From Bruticola sp004554425 (GTDB lineage Bacteria > Vulcanimicrobiota > Xenobia > Xenobiales > Xenobiaceae): DNA of 64,000 bases. The stretch is from contig CATXCY010000003.1 in assembly GCA_958366945.1 (NCBI GenBank), forward strand, positions 46,299 through 110,298. The letters run 5' to 3'. Positions 52,246 through 61,288 of the stretch are shown in pieces. The notes under the pieces were generated by a model that worked only from the letters and a program-made list of their open reading frames with translations, searched no databases and was not told where the DNA came from. A program made the translations under genes and the position numbers. Within the stretch, counting starts at the first letter, position 1, and every line of letters begins with the position of its first letter.

Positions 52246-54243
52246 TTAATCTTCATCAAGCACTAAGTTAGGTATACGACCATTTGACCATTCCAAAACA
52301 GCCGTACCACCGACAGGCATCTCAAGCCAAGCGTGTCCCCGTCTATCGTTACTCAATTGTTTAACTGCCGGAGTTCCCGTTCCTTCAATTAACGTCCAAA
52401 TCGGCGATTCTGCGCCTTTTTCTTCTAATTCTTGCATGCGAGTTTTGATAACTTGATCGGAGATAGAATGCATAACCATCCTGGCTCGACCGTCACTCAA
52501 TTTAACCCAGCGCCTACTAATAGCGGGATCGACAACAATAGAGTCTAGGATAGCTGGACTTTTCATAAGTAAACCGGCAAAACGCACTCCTACAGAATGC
52601 GGCCCCTGACGCAAAGGACGCGGACCATTAATAAAGACGCTGTCTACGCAAGGATCATCAGTAGCCCCACCTAAGTTGACTCTAAAAATTTGGTCTCCGT
52701 CAATGCGAACCATGATAGAAACTAAAGCGCCGGAGAAACTACTTTTCAAAAAATCCATGGAAAAATAATACGGATCGTCGCGCTCTACATCAAAACGCAT
52801 CCAAAACATATTATCCCGCCCTACTACAACAAACTGTCCAGGGGTACCACCAGGATAATTTATATCGGCTACATCAAAAGCTTTTTCTACCGCTTTACCG
52901 GCTTCAAGTTCAATGTTTGTGCCCGCAAAAGGACGACAAATATCTTTAGCGCCAATCCATTCGGAACAGCCATGAGTTGACAATAAATAATTTACTAAGC
53001 TTTTAGCTTTGACATTATGGCCATGATCGTCGAACTTATTGATATCAACAGCAGCACAGCCAGCCAAAGTGCCGTATATATTGTTGCCTGTACAATCTTT
53101 TAAGGCTAATAAATTCTCTACAATAGCTACTGTTCCCAAAATAGAATGTACTTCTTCTTCGGGACGAGGCGCCAAACAATAAGGGACTTTACCGCTCAAA
53201 GCTAATTTTGCTAATAGTCCCATACCTTCTTTTTCGGCTGAAGCTTTAAAATCATCATTTTTAAGGATCTGAGCCGCTTTAGCCAAAGCCATAGACGCAT
53301 ATTGTCTTTCCGGATAGAGAGTAATACCAGATACTTTTTTATCTTCTTGAGGCACTTTGTAGGTGCGTTCTCTATTATCTTCGGTTACATAAGATAGATG
53401 AGCGCCATATGGATATTGCTTAGTATCCGGACGCATAGCCGTAACCAAACCATCGGCCAACTTGGCTATTTTGTCACGCCTTTCCGCCTTAGGACGGTAA
53501 TTTTCCAAAAGGCACAGCGCCAATACAGCTTGAGATGCAGCATCTACGCGACCATGTAACCAAGCTGGTTCTATAAAACCATGTACAGTGTTGCGCCGAC
53601 CATAAATTTTAAGCCAGTTATCAACAAACTCTAAATCACGCTCTGCTGATTTGACTAAACGCTCTGATAAATTTCCTCTTCCAGAAGCAACAAGCGCTCC
53701 TCTAGCCTTCACATGAGCTGCGTAAGCTCTAGTATAGATGTCATTGTCTGGCTCTTGCGAGCAAAGTTGCTCAAGTTTATTCAAAGCACCTTTATCTAAA
53801 GAAGCACCATTTTTAACTTGCATTAGCCCGGAATAGATATCGAACAAATCTTGATAAGTCGGAACAACAGTTTTAACTGACGCAACTGATTGTTTGGAGG
53901 TAGAAGTTTTAAGCTCTTTCTTGGTAGATTGTACTTGTAGCTTACTTTCCGGCACAATACCGGTCTTTACACTAGGAGAAACCTGAAGAGAATCACTCCC
54001 TGAAACATTTACCGGAGCAGAATGTTCATTCGCGGGAAGAGTTACGAGAAGAGATTCAGAACTTTTAGTTTCGGCAGAATCTTTTACTCTGAGTGGAGCT
54101 TCTGAATTTTGTACAGATTCATGAATAGTAGTTACAGGATGAGGAGGCACAAAAAACTCATCTTCATTTTGAGCATTTGCAGGCTGTGTCCCCAATAAAG
54201 CTAAACTTAATAGAATAAAAGCATAATGAAAGTATCTGTTCAT
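52246..54243 (-). CDS. Unknown secreted protein, 665 residues
   Basis: Signal peptide (FILLSLALLGTQPANA, cleavage about residue 24), a Ser/Val-rich linker to about 125, then a helical region about 130-420 with HGRVDAASQAVLALCLLENY that resembles an alpha/alpha toroid, and a C-terminal beta-rich part. No catalytic motif recognised. It lies directly upstream of the membrane protein and 21 bp downstream of the OstA-like gene, within the minus-strand envelope block. The toroid idea is a guess from helix spacing. Confidence 0.6.
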   Translation of the reverse strand: MNRYFHYAFILLSLALLGTQPANAQNEDEFFVPPHPVTTIHESVQNSEAPLRVKDSAETKSSESLLVTLPANEHSAPVNVSGSDSLQVSPSVKTGIVPESKLQVQSTKKELKTSTSKQSVASVKTVVPTYQDLFDIYSGLMQVKNGASLDKGALNKLEQLCSQEPDNDIYTRAYAAHVKARGALVASGRGNLSERLVKSAERDLEFVDNWLKIYGRRNTVHGFIEPAWLHGRVDAASQAVLALCLLENYRPKAERRDKIAKLADGLVTAMRPDTKQYPYGAHLSYVTEDNRERTYKVPQEDKKVSGITLYPERQYASMALAKAAQILKNDDFKASAEKEGMGLLAKLALSGKVPYCLAPRPEEEVHSILGTVAIVENLLALKDCTGNNIYGTLAGCAAVDINKFDDHGHNVKAKSLVNYLLSTHGCSEWIGAKDICRPFAGTNIELEAGKAVEKAFDVADINYPGGTPGQFVVVGRDNMFWMRFDVERDDPYYFSMDFLKSSFSGALVSIMVRIDGDQIFRVNLGGATDDPCVDSVFINGPRPLRQGPHSVGVRFAGLLMKSPAILDSIVVDPAISRRWVKLSDGRARMVMHSISDQVIKTRMQELEEKGAESPIWTLIEGTGTPAVKQLSNDRRGHAWLEMPVGGTAVLEWSNGRIPNLVLDED

Positions 54244-54264
54244 TTTTTTAACGGCTTCAAAATT

Positions 54265-55095
54265 TTACAAAGTGGGATAATCTAAAGGCTCGACTTGCTC
54301 GACAGATTGCGGAACGATAACATTTTTTTCCGGCTCCATGAGACTAGGTTCGGGCAAATCCGTCTTGGAATGCTGAGAATCTTCGCCCTGGAATGAACCC
54401 TCAATTAAAAAGCGTCCCATAACTTGACCGGTTGCTTGCACTTTATTGGTAGTTAAATCTACACTTACTCTCTGACTAGAAAGCCAATCGTTATCCCCAT
54501 TTTCTAAGCGCACATTACCTGACATTTCTACATTGGAAGCACCGCGATCATATTTGGCTTTGTCGGCAAAAACTTTACGCTCCCCTTGGCGGAAACGGAT
54601 ATTTCCTTTAGCGTAACCAATTCCTTGAGCCCAATTATATTCAAATTCGTCAGCTTCCAAATAAGCAGGTTCGGTACCCCCCTTGGGTGATTCTTTACTA
54701 TCTTGTAACTTAAATTGTGTAGAGACTACTTTTACTCCGCCTTTAAAAATAGCTCTCTGATTGCCATAATAAACGCGCAGAGAACGACCTGTGACCGAAG
54801 TACCAGGCTGAGTCAGTTTGATGTTACCTTGGAAGTCAGCAACTTGCGTATCTGTATGATATTTGGCAAAAGAAGAAGTCATGACTGCGTCTTGGCAAGT
54901 AAATTTTACATTGCCTATAAGTCTGACTAGCTTTTCTTTTTCGTTATAATCGCCGCGATCAGAATTTAAAGTGACAGCTTGTTTACCGTTAGGCACACCC
55001 TCTTTATTTTGTCCAGCTGCAGCATAACCGAAGCAAGAGCATCCTAAGAGACAAACTAAAGCAACCGCAGTCAAACTACGTCTTATATCAACCAT
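54265..55095 (-). CDS. OstA/LptA-like periplasmic protein
   Basis: 276 residues. N-terminal signal (LTAVALVCLLGCSCFGYAAA), then repeated OstA-type beta strands: VTLNSDRGDYNEKEKLVRLI, GNVKFTCQDAVMTSSFAKYH, VADFQGNIKLTQPGTSVTGR, and ARGNIRF/VEMSGNVRLENG-like repeats. Family knowledge: LptA bridges lipopolysaccharide transport across the periplasm, which implies an outer membrane here. The acidic, Pro-rich C-terminal 50 residues are not part of the family core. GAGG 7 nt before the ATG. Confidence 0.82.
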   Translation of the reverse strand: MVDIRRSLTAVALVCLLGCSCFGYAAAGQNKEGVPNGKQAVTLNSDRGDYNEKEKLVRLIGNVKFTCQDAVMTSSFAKYHTDTQVADFQGNIKLTQPGTSVTGRSLRVYYGNQRAIFKGGVKVVSTQFKLQDSKESPKGGTEPAYLEADEFEYNWAQGIGYAKGNIRFRQGERKVFADKAKYDRGASNVEMSGNVRLENGDNDWLSSQRVSVDLTTNKVQATGQVMGRFLIEGSFQGEDSQHSKTDLPEPSLMEPEKNVIVPQSVEQVEPLDYPTL

Positions 55096-55268
55096 AAATC
55101 CTCACGCTCTAGATAGAATAGATCAGTCCAAAAGGGCCGACTCTTTCGCCAACAGAACCAATATACCCACCAAAAGCTAATGCCAATTTTTATTTTTGTC
55201 GTTCGCTAACAATCTCACTCTCATCAAATAGCGTTATTTAGTCACTCGTAGTAAAATTTTTTAAGCAA
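55096..55268 (-). promoter_or_regulatory. 173-bp gap with a possible internal promoter for the envelope genes
   Basis: On the minus strand TTGGCA and TATATT are about 15 bp apart, a sub-optimal pair. No terminator follows the TrmH-family gene, so read-through from upstream is also possible. Confidence 0.3.
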
Positions 55269-56060
55269 TTAACGAGCCATTTCGTACATAATTACTGCGC
55301 CGGCCGCAGCAACATTCAGAGATTCACTCTTGGCCGATAAGGGAATATGAACCTTTATATGCTCCTTACTGCGCCAAGACTTATCAACGCCTTTTACTTC
55401 CGCTCCCAAAATAAGTGCCGATTTGGCAGGGAAATTGACATCTTTAATATTTTGTCCGCCATGAGCCTCAGCGGTAATTAAAGTAAAACCTTCATCTCTG
55501 AGATCCTGACTCCAAGAGTCTAAATCACGCTCATCTACACGCAGAACTGGCATATGAAAAACAGCTCCTGCTGCTGAGCGCACAGCTCTAGCATTGAAAG
55601 GATCTGCCCCACCGCAAATAAGTGCCGCTTCAAAACCAAAAGCTAAACCAGAGCGAATTAACGTACCCACATTGCCAGGATCTTGGACTTGACTCAAGAC
55701 TAAAAGGCGGGAAACTCGCAATATATCTTCCGGCTTTATTTCTGGCAATTCAACAACAGCCAAAACGCCTTGGCTGGTTTTAGTACAAGACAAACCTTGC
55801 ATAAGAGAATCGGCGACAATCCAGACTGAAGCTCCGGGACGCTTTCTTTTGACTTCTTCAGCCCATTGAACTACCTCGGAAGCAAGTAAACGCTCAGAAA
55901 TAAGCAAGTGGACAATGTCTAAGTCTGAAGAAAGTAATTCTTCTACAACTCGTATGCCCTCAACTAAGAAGCGTCCTGTCTCCAAACGATGGCTAGGAGA
56001 ATCGAGACGCTTTATCTCTTTAACTAGACGGCTGTGCCGCCCTATAAGTTCAAAACTCAT
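55269..56060 (-). CDS. TrmH/SpoU-family RNA methyltransferase
   Basis: 263 residues. N-terminal substrate-binding domain (RLETGRFLVEGIRVVEELL) and a SPOUT domain with the three classic motifs: LSQVQDPGNVGTLIRSGLAF, LILGAEVKGVD, and IPLSAKSESLNVAAAGAVIM. Methylates 2'-O of rRNA or tRNA; RlmB- and TsnR-like relatives share this layout. Start overlaps the S4-domain gene by 11 bp. Confidence 0.92.
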   Translation of the reverse strand: MSFELIGRHSRLVKEIKRLDSPSHRLETGRFLVEGIRVVEELLSSDLDIVHLLISERLLASEVVQWAEEVKRKRPGASVWIVADSLMQGLSCTKTSQGVLAVVELPEIKPEDILRVSRLLVLSQVQDPGNVGTLIRSGLAFGFEAALICGGADPFNARAVRSAAGAVFHMPVLRVDERDLDSWSQDLRDEGFTLITAEAHGGQNIKDVNFPAKSALILGAEVKGVDKSWRSKEHIKVHIPLSAKSESLNVAAAGAVIMYEMAR

Positions 56061-56292
56061 AATCCGTGAAGTCTGACACCAGATACTTTCGGCCTTCCAA
56101 TTTTACTATATCGGAAGGATTGAGATGGCGGCCACGCTGGAAACACGGCTCACCGTTGACACTAACTAACCCCTGCTGAATGAGCATCTTCCCCTCACCA
56201 CCGGTACCTATTAACCCGGCTAGTTTAAGGAATTGCCCCAAGCGAATTCGCTCGGGGCGTACAGACTCTTCAGTATTAGAAAAATCTGTCAT
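56050..56292 (-). CDS. Small S4-domain RNA-binding protein (YaaA/YbcJ-like)
   Basis: 80 residues. S4 core: IRLGQFLKLAGLIGTGGEGK, IQQGLVSVNGEPCFQRGRH and LNPSDIVKLEGRKYLV. The GQFLKxxGxxxTGG pattern is that of the YaaA/YbcJ small S4 group. ATG 56292 is chosen (AAGG close upstream); the open frame runs on to 56427 but that part overlaps the upstream zinc-ribbon gene. Between the zinc-ribbon gene (7 bp) and the TrmH-family gene (overlap). Confidence 0.88.
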   Translation of the reverse strand: MTDFSNTEESVRPERIRLGQFLKLAGLIGTGGEGKMLIQQGLVSVNGEPCFQRGRHLNPSDIVKLEGRKYLVSDFTDYEF

Positions 56293-56299
56293 TATAACC

Positions 56300-57994
56300 T
56301 TACTCTTCCACACTCTCTTCATCGTCGGCAGGCAGACCGGCCTGAATTCGGCAAGCCTTGACCAGTTCATCGATCTCTCTAGCTCCGCGTTGCACTTTAA
56401 TCGAAGCGTCACGCAACTCGCGTACACCTTCGACCAAATTGAGAGAGTTATTATCCTCTACGAATTTACGTAAGTGTTCCACAGCTTCGAGCATAGCTCT
56501 GGCACCATTATCGATCTCGGCTCGGCTGTTGACAATTTGAGTTTCAATTATGTGAAGCTGTTCGAGCTCTTCCTCATCGAGGCCAGAGCCATCAAGTTCG
56601 GGCTCGGGAGGCAAATTGATCAAATTGTCTTCGATCAAATTGCGGAACCAATCGAGCACTTCGCTGTATTCTTCACCAGAAATTCTACCTTCAGCTACTT
56701 TATTGACAGCTTCAAAGACAGCGACTAAGTTTTTAGTCATAACTAACTCGCCGCCGTACTGTACTTGTCCGCCCTCTTCCTGAATTTCCACAGTGGAAGT
56801 TTGCATAGCTCCACCCATAGTGGAATTAAGCATACGAGCTCCACAATTAGAACAAGTGCGATTGCCAGGATCGTTGTAAGCTCCACAATGGATGCAAGGC
56901 ACCTTATCAGCTTGCTCGCCAATACTGTCGAAGCCTTCTTTGCTAGCATAAAGTTCGTCGGCAGCTTTCAAAAGCAAAGCGATAGCTGCATCAAAACTAT
57001 CTTCCTGACCTTGAACTGTGTTTTCCAACATGTCGATAGCTTTGAAATGATCTTCAAAAGCTGTTCGGCAACCGACCATTTGCTGACCGATTTGCTCACA
57101 GTCGTTGGGAATAGCCACCAAAGATTCAATTTCGCGCCACAAATCATCAATATTAGTACGGAATTGCTCTAAGGATTTGAGGAAAGCTTCGTCATTGAGG
57201 CGCCCATTTTTCCAAGACTTAGCTAAATTGATAATCAAATTTACCTGAGGAAGTTTACTATCTCCCTTAGTGGCCAAAGCCATAGTGAAATTTTCTACAG
57301 ATTGACGCAAAGAAGTGCCAGCATTGACAATATCTTCAATGTATGGTTGCATGGCTTCGGGACCGTCATCTAAAACTGAGCGAAGCTCCAGAACAGTATC
57401 GGCGAAGTCACAGTAAGCTCCCATTAAGCTCTCTTTTTGATATTCGTTAGCTTCTTCGTTAGAGATTACATCACTGGCGGCCACTCTAGCATTTACATAA
57501 ATATTGACAATAGTGCGCTCTATAGCGGCTTTGGTAACGGCTTCCTGAATAAAACCGTCACAAAGACGAACCAACACATTAATCATAGGCATGTTGGTCG
57601 GGCCCATCTCGCCCTCTTCGCGGCTATAGCCTTCAAAAATTAAACGTCCATCAATGCCAACATTCAGAATTACTTCAGCTGCTTGCTGATAGGCTTCTTC
57701 ATCTTTAGTTTCGATGTAAGTAAGAATTTCACGCAATCCTGAGTTGTAATATTCTAAAGAAGCTTTCACTTCTTCAATAATCTCAGGAGCTATCTCTAAG
57801 CACTCATTGCCGCCTTCTTCCAATTTGGCAACTACTTCTTTTTGAGTTTTGTCAACAATTGCTAATTGCTCAACCACAATAAGGGCTAAAGACTGTAAAT
57901 CAAAGTCCCCCGCGTGTGCCCGCTCCAAGCGCTCTAAAATCATGTTGCATACCGGAGAAACTGTGGGTGGGATATATCCCATATTGTCAGACAT
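56300..57994 (-). CDS. Unknown acidic helical zinc-ribbon protein, paralogue of 20004-21263
   Basis: 564 residues, strongly acidic and helical, with a zinc ribbon (CIHCGAYNDPGNRTCSNCGA, about 369-388) followed by QTSTVEIQEE, matching the ribbon and follow-up of the protein at 20.0 kb. By eye four modules of about 110-120 residues surround it; one contains INLAKSWKNGRLNDEAFLKS, another VNKVAEGRISGEEYSEVLDW, which resemble each other and VRIATGVAKGQYKPEVLKDK of the paralogue. No signal peptide. AGGAGG 11 nt before the ATG. Heads the minus-strand block with S4 and TrmH-family genes. Confidence 0.7.
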   Translation of the reverse strand: MSDNMGYIPPTVSPVCNMILERLERAHAGDFDLQSLALIVVEQLAIVDKTQKEVVAKLEEGGNECLEIAPEIIEEVKASLEYYNSGLREILTYIETKDEEAYQQAAEVILNVGIDGRLIFEGYSREEGEMGPTNMPMINVLVRLCDGFIQEAVTKAAIERTIVNIYVNARVAASDVISNEEANEYQKESLMGAYCDFADTVLELRSVLDDGPEAMQPYIEDIVNAGTSLRQSVENFTMALATKGDSKLPQVNLIINLAKSWKNGRLNDEAFLKSLEQFRTNIDDLWREIESLVAIPNDCEQIGQQMVGCRTAFEDHFKAIDMLENTVQGQEDSFDAAIALLLKAADELYASKEGFDSIGEQADKVPCIHCGAYNDPGNRTCSNCGARMLNSTMGGAMQTSTVEIQEEGGQVQYGGELVMTKNLVAVFEAVNKVAEGRISGEEYSEVLDWFRNLIEDNLINLPPEPELDGSGLDEEELEQLHIIETQIVNSRAEIDNGARAMLEAVEHLRKFVEDNNSLNLVEGVRELRDASIKVQRGAREIDELVKACRIQAGLPADDEESVEE

Positions 57995-58181
57995 GCGGCA
58001 GAAGCCTCCTGAGCTAAAAAAATATTAAATTACTTTCAGAAACTTAGACGGATGGCTCAGCTTTTCCTTTTCAAATAGGCTCGGAGATTGCACACTAAAA
58101 AACGTTATTCTCACAGCTCGTGACCAATATGGGAGGAGAAGAGCTTTAAGAGAGCCACATTAAAGGTTTTATATTAGAACT

Positions 58182-58213
58182 GTTCATTTTTATTTAATTA
58201 TCAGTTAATGAAC
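58182..58213. promoter_or_regulatory. Inverted repeat upstream of dprA
   Basis: GTTCATT and AATGAAC are perfect 7-bp arms 18 bp apart in the AT-rich gap between the zinc-ribbon gene and dprA. Possible operator; nothing else recognisable in the 298-bp gap. Confidence 0.3.
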
Positions 58214-58292
58214 ATTTTATACTTCGATTAATAAACGTAAACAACTTGCTGGCAATATAAAGAAAACCTTTATGCCTGGAGGAAAAGATTTG

Positions 58293-59435
58293 ATGTTTTT
58301 GGGTAGTGGCCTCAATAATTGTGATTATTCCCTTTTTTGGCTGTATTTATCGATGATTAAAGGAGTATCGGAAACTAAACTCAATCGTTTAGCCAGTTTG
58401 TGCAAATTTAATCCTGAAATGGTCAAAGAAGAAATAGAGCGGCAAAATGAACAACGCGAAGAGAGCAAAAAATTTCTATTTCCAAAACTAGATGAAGTTA
58501 AACAACGCTGGCAAATTTATAGTCGAAAATACAAATTATTAACCGTCAGCAGTCATGATTATCCACAGCAACTATTTGATCTTGAAGATCCGCCTTCTAT
58601 CTTATATTGTCGCGGTAGTGGCACTCTCAACTTGAATAATGGAGTAGCTATAGTAGGCTCACGCAATGCTGACGGTTACGGCCAGGCTATGGCTTTAGAG
58701 TTAAGTGCTTCACTGGCAAAACACGGCCTAACTGTAGTCAGCGGTCTAGCTTTGGGCATAGATACTTGCGCTCATTGCGGCGCTCTGGAAGGTGGCGGCC
58801 AAACAGTAGCCGTTATGGGTAGCGGCATCAATATATGTTATCCAAGATCTAACAAAAAGCTGAGCCAATCTATAGAGGAACAAGGAGTAATAGTTTCTGA
58901 ATATCCGGAAAATTTTCAGCCGCTGCCCTACAATTTTCCCTATCGCAATCGCATTATCGCAGCTTTATCTAGAGCAATAGTTGTTGTACAAGCTAATTAT
59001 AAAAGTGGAGCGATGATTACCGCCAATTTGGCCGCCGACCTAGGACGTCAAGTATTAGCTGTACCTGGCCCTATTAACAGCCAGCAGAGCGAAGGGCCCT
59101 TAGAGCTAATAGCTAACGGAGCAGGTTTAGTACGTCACAGTTTAGATGTGTTGGATAGCTTGGGAGTGTTGCTCTCTACATCCCAAATAGAGTCAGCAGC
59201 AATACCTAAAGATAATTTGAATAGTTTAGAGCGCTCTATTTTAGACGCTTTAGACTTTAGCGGCACCGATACAAGCACAATTTCTTTGCGCACCTCTTGT
59301 CCACTAGGCCATTTGGTAGCCGCTCTCAATAAACTTGAGTTGAGCGGCCAAATTATCAGACTGCCCAACTCTCTGTGGGTGCGCAAATCACAACTCAAGC
59401 CATCAGCAAAAAAAAGACAAGCACAACTCTTTTAG
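58293..59435 (+). CDS. dprA: DNA processing protein DprA
   Basis: 380 residues. Loads RecA on incoming single-stranded DNA during transformation. Rossmann-fold motifs: AIVGSRNADGYGQAMALELS, VVSGLALGIDTCAHCGALEG, VMGSGINICYPRSNKKLSQS, SEYP, NFPYRNRIIAALSRAIVVVQ, and SGAMITANLAADLGRQVLAV. C-terminal winged-helix-like region from about 310. The frame opens at ATG 58272, but GGAGG within its first codons is 10 nt before ATG 58293, so the latter is preferred. Confidence 0.93.
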   Translation: MFLGSGLNNCDYSLFWLYLSMIKGVSETKLNRLASLCKFNPEMVKEEIERQNEQREESKKFLFPKLDEVKQRWQIYSRKYKLLTVSSHDYPQQLFDLEDPPSILYCRGSGTLNLNNGVAIVGSRNADGYGQAMALELSASLAKHGLTVVSGLALGIDTCAHCGALEGGGQTVAVMGSGINICYPRSNKKLSQSIEEQGVIVSEYPENFQPLPYNFPYRNRIIAALSRAIVVVQANYKSGAMITANLAADLGRQVLAVPGPINSQQSEGPLELIANGAGLVRHSLDVLDSLGVLLSTSQIESAAIPKDNLNSLERSILDALDFSGTDTSTISLRTSCPLGHLVAALNKLELSGQIIRLPNSLWVRKSQLKPSAKKRQAQLF

Positions 59436-59491
59436 CGTTAGCCCCAAAATTATCCTTAGCCATTAGCAACTGTACTTGAAAACGATCGTAT

Positions 59492-61093
59492 TTAAGGGGT
59501 AAACTCCTCCAAGCGCGGCATCTCTCCCAGCGGCATAGTGGTAACATACATAGAAGCTGTAGCCACATTGTCGCTGCCTTCCTCACGGCAACTAATCTGC
59601 GCTCCGGTAGTGTCATCTTTGGGAGCATAATAGATGGCGCTATTATCGTTGATAACTTCTAATCTGCCACGGCCAGATATAGCCCATAAATAACGCTTCT
59701 TCTTGGCTTGTGTGGGCTCAGCGCCATTTTCTTCTGTGTCGGTAGTATTTTTGACCTTTAGGCCATAATGCTCATGGATACGTTGAATACGCTGCTCATG
59801 CTTAGTAGGCAAAGCCTCGGCAGTAAGTACAATATGTTCTCCGGGGCGCAGCACACAAGTAGCTGGTACAATTTTAAAAAGTGGTGTTTCGGCTACAGCG
59901 TCGGCCAATTCCACATCAGCAAAGCCGCTGGGTTTGTCATTTTTGGCTCCCAGCATAATATAACGCCGATCATTATAGTCAACCAAAGCTTCCAAGCCAC
60001 CATAACGAACCATAAAACGATCCGTATTTGGCTTAGCCGTAGGCTGATTATTTTGATCTAAAGCCAAAGCACAAAATTGGTAGACGCCCACAGGCAAATC
60101 ACGCATATCAATAGTGCGTATTCCTTTATTGCCATCTAAAATCCAAGCTTTAGCTGCCTGGCCACCTTCTTTCGGCAAGGGAGGCATATGGAAAGCCAAA
60201 AGCAAAAGATTAGCTCCTCTGACTGAAGCTATATCATAGCGTACTTTGGCTTTAGCGAATTTGTTTATCTCAGCATTGCGCATACAATTATCGACAAAAT
60301 ATCTAGGCGTAGTGCGAGTCAGCTTAGGATCTTCAAGCAAGGCTTTAAGCTCTCGCTCTGTAGTTGGATAGCCAGCATTTTCGGTAACTGTTTGCACATT
60401 TTTAGGCACATAAGGGACGCTCAAGGCCTTATCTTTAGCTGATGTTACTTCAGAAGTTGAACTTTCCTTAGAGCTATTTCCTTCAGAAAGTTTACTATTG
60501 TCTAATGCTTTTGTAGCCGTTGGATGGTTGAAATTTTCGTTAGAAACTGGCGTTTGCGCTTCATTAGGAGCTGTTGTGTCCAACACTCCATTATCGTATT
60601 GAAATCCAGACTCACCCACAGTGAGAGCTGGAATAGCTGGTGCAGGCATCAAAACGCCTGTCGTCTGTTCATTTTTATTTCCTTGAGCTGGCCGAATTTT
60701 TACAGTAAACTGGTTATCTGAAGAAACATTGCTGCTAGATTTTGTTTTAGCTGTAGGATAAGTGCCCTCGGTACCATCTTTAGGAGCAGCGATTGTTTTG
60801 ACTTGGTGTTTTTTGGCTTTAGAAGAGCCTGCCAGCGGGTATGTACCCTCATTGCCGTCTTTAGGTGCAGACTTTACAACAGCATTTTTTTTGTTTGGAG
60901 CTGAACTGGTGGAATTGCTTTTAGATTGATCAATAACGATATTAGTGATTTCTAAGCCGTCAACCACAGTTCGCTCTATTTTAGGCTGTTGGGCCAAAAA
61001 ATACTCAAATTGATTGGCTTTTTCTGCTTTGGCTAAAGTAGGCATTCCCACCAAGGCAGCTGCCAATAAAGATATTGTCCAACGCGAATGCAT
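59492..61093 (-). CDS. Unknown secreted protein with APKDGxEGTYP repeats
   Basis: 533 residues. Signal peptide (ISLLAAALVGMPTLAKA, cleavage about 24). The linker holds two copies of APKDGxEGTYP (about 75-86 and 99-109) in Ser/Lys-rich sequence. The C-terminal half (about 250-533) is beta-rich, with LREGEHIVLTAEALP-like and WAISGRGRLEVINDNSAIYY stretches that recall Ig-like or bacterial Big domains. No enzyme motif. Probably an envelope or surface protein. Transcribed away from ispH, converging on dprA. Confidence 0.6.
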   Translation of the reverse strand: MHSRWTISLLAAALVGMPTLAKAEKANQFEYFLAQQPKIERTVVDGLEITNIVIDQSKSNSTSSAPNKKNAVVKSAPKDGNEGTYPLAGSSKAKKHQVKTIAAPKDGTEGTYPTAKTKSSSNVSSDNQFTVKIRPAQGNKNEQTTGVLMPAPAIPALTVGESGFQYDNGVLDTTAPNEAQTPVSNENFNHPTATKALDNSKLSEGNSSKESSTSEVTSAKDKALSVPYVPKNVQTVTENAGYPTTERELKALLEDPKLTRTTPRYFVDNCMRNAEINKFAKAKVRYDIASVRGANLLLLAFHMPPLPKEGGQAAKAWILDGNKGIRTIDMRDLPVGVYQFCALALDQNNQPTAKPNTDRFMVRYGGLEALVDYNDRRYIMLGAKNDKPSGFADVELADAVAETPLFKIVPATCVLRPGEHIVLTAEALPTKHEQRIQRIHEHYGLKVKNTTDTEENGAEPTQAKKKRYLWAISGRGRLEVINDNSAIYYAPKDDTTGAQISCREEGSDNVATASMYVTTMPLGEMPRLEEFTP

Positions 61094-61288
61094 AATTCTA
61101 GCCTCCTAAATTACCTAAAAACAAACAGAGCTATAAAATGTGAACTTTAGAAAAATAACGCCGGGAAGGGAATTTTCTCTGCAAAAAAAAATTCCCCCCA
61201 ACGGCAAATACAGTTTGTTAATCCTAAAGGTTATCAGTTAAAAGCTTATAGAATAGGCTTTGTTCGGTAAGTGAAAGGCTTGTCGGTT

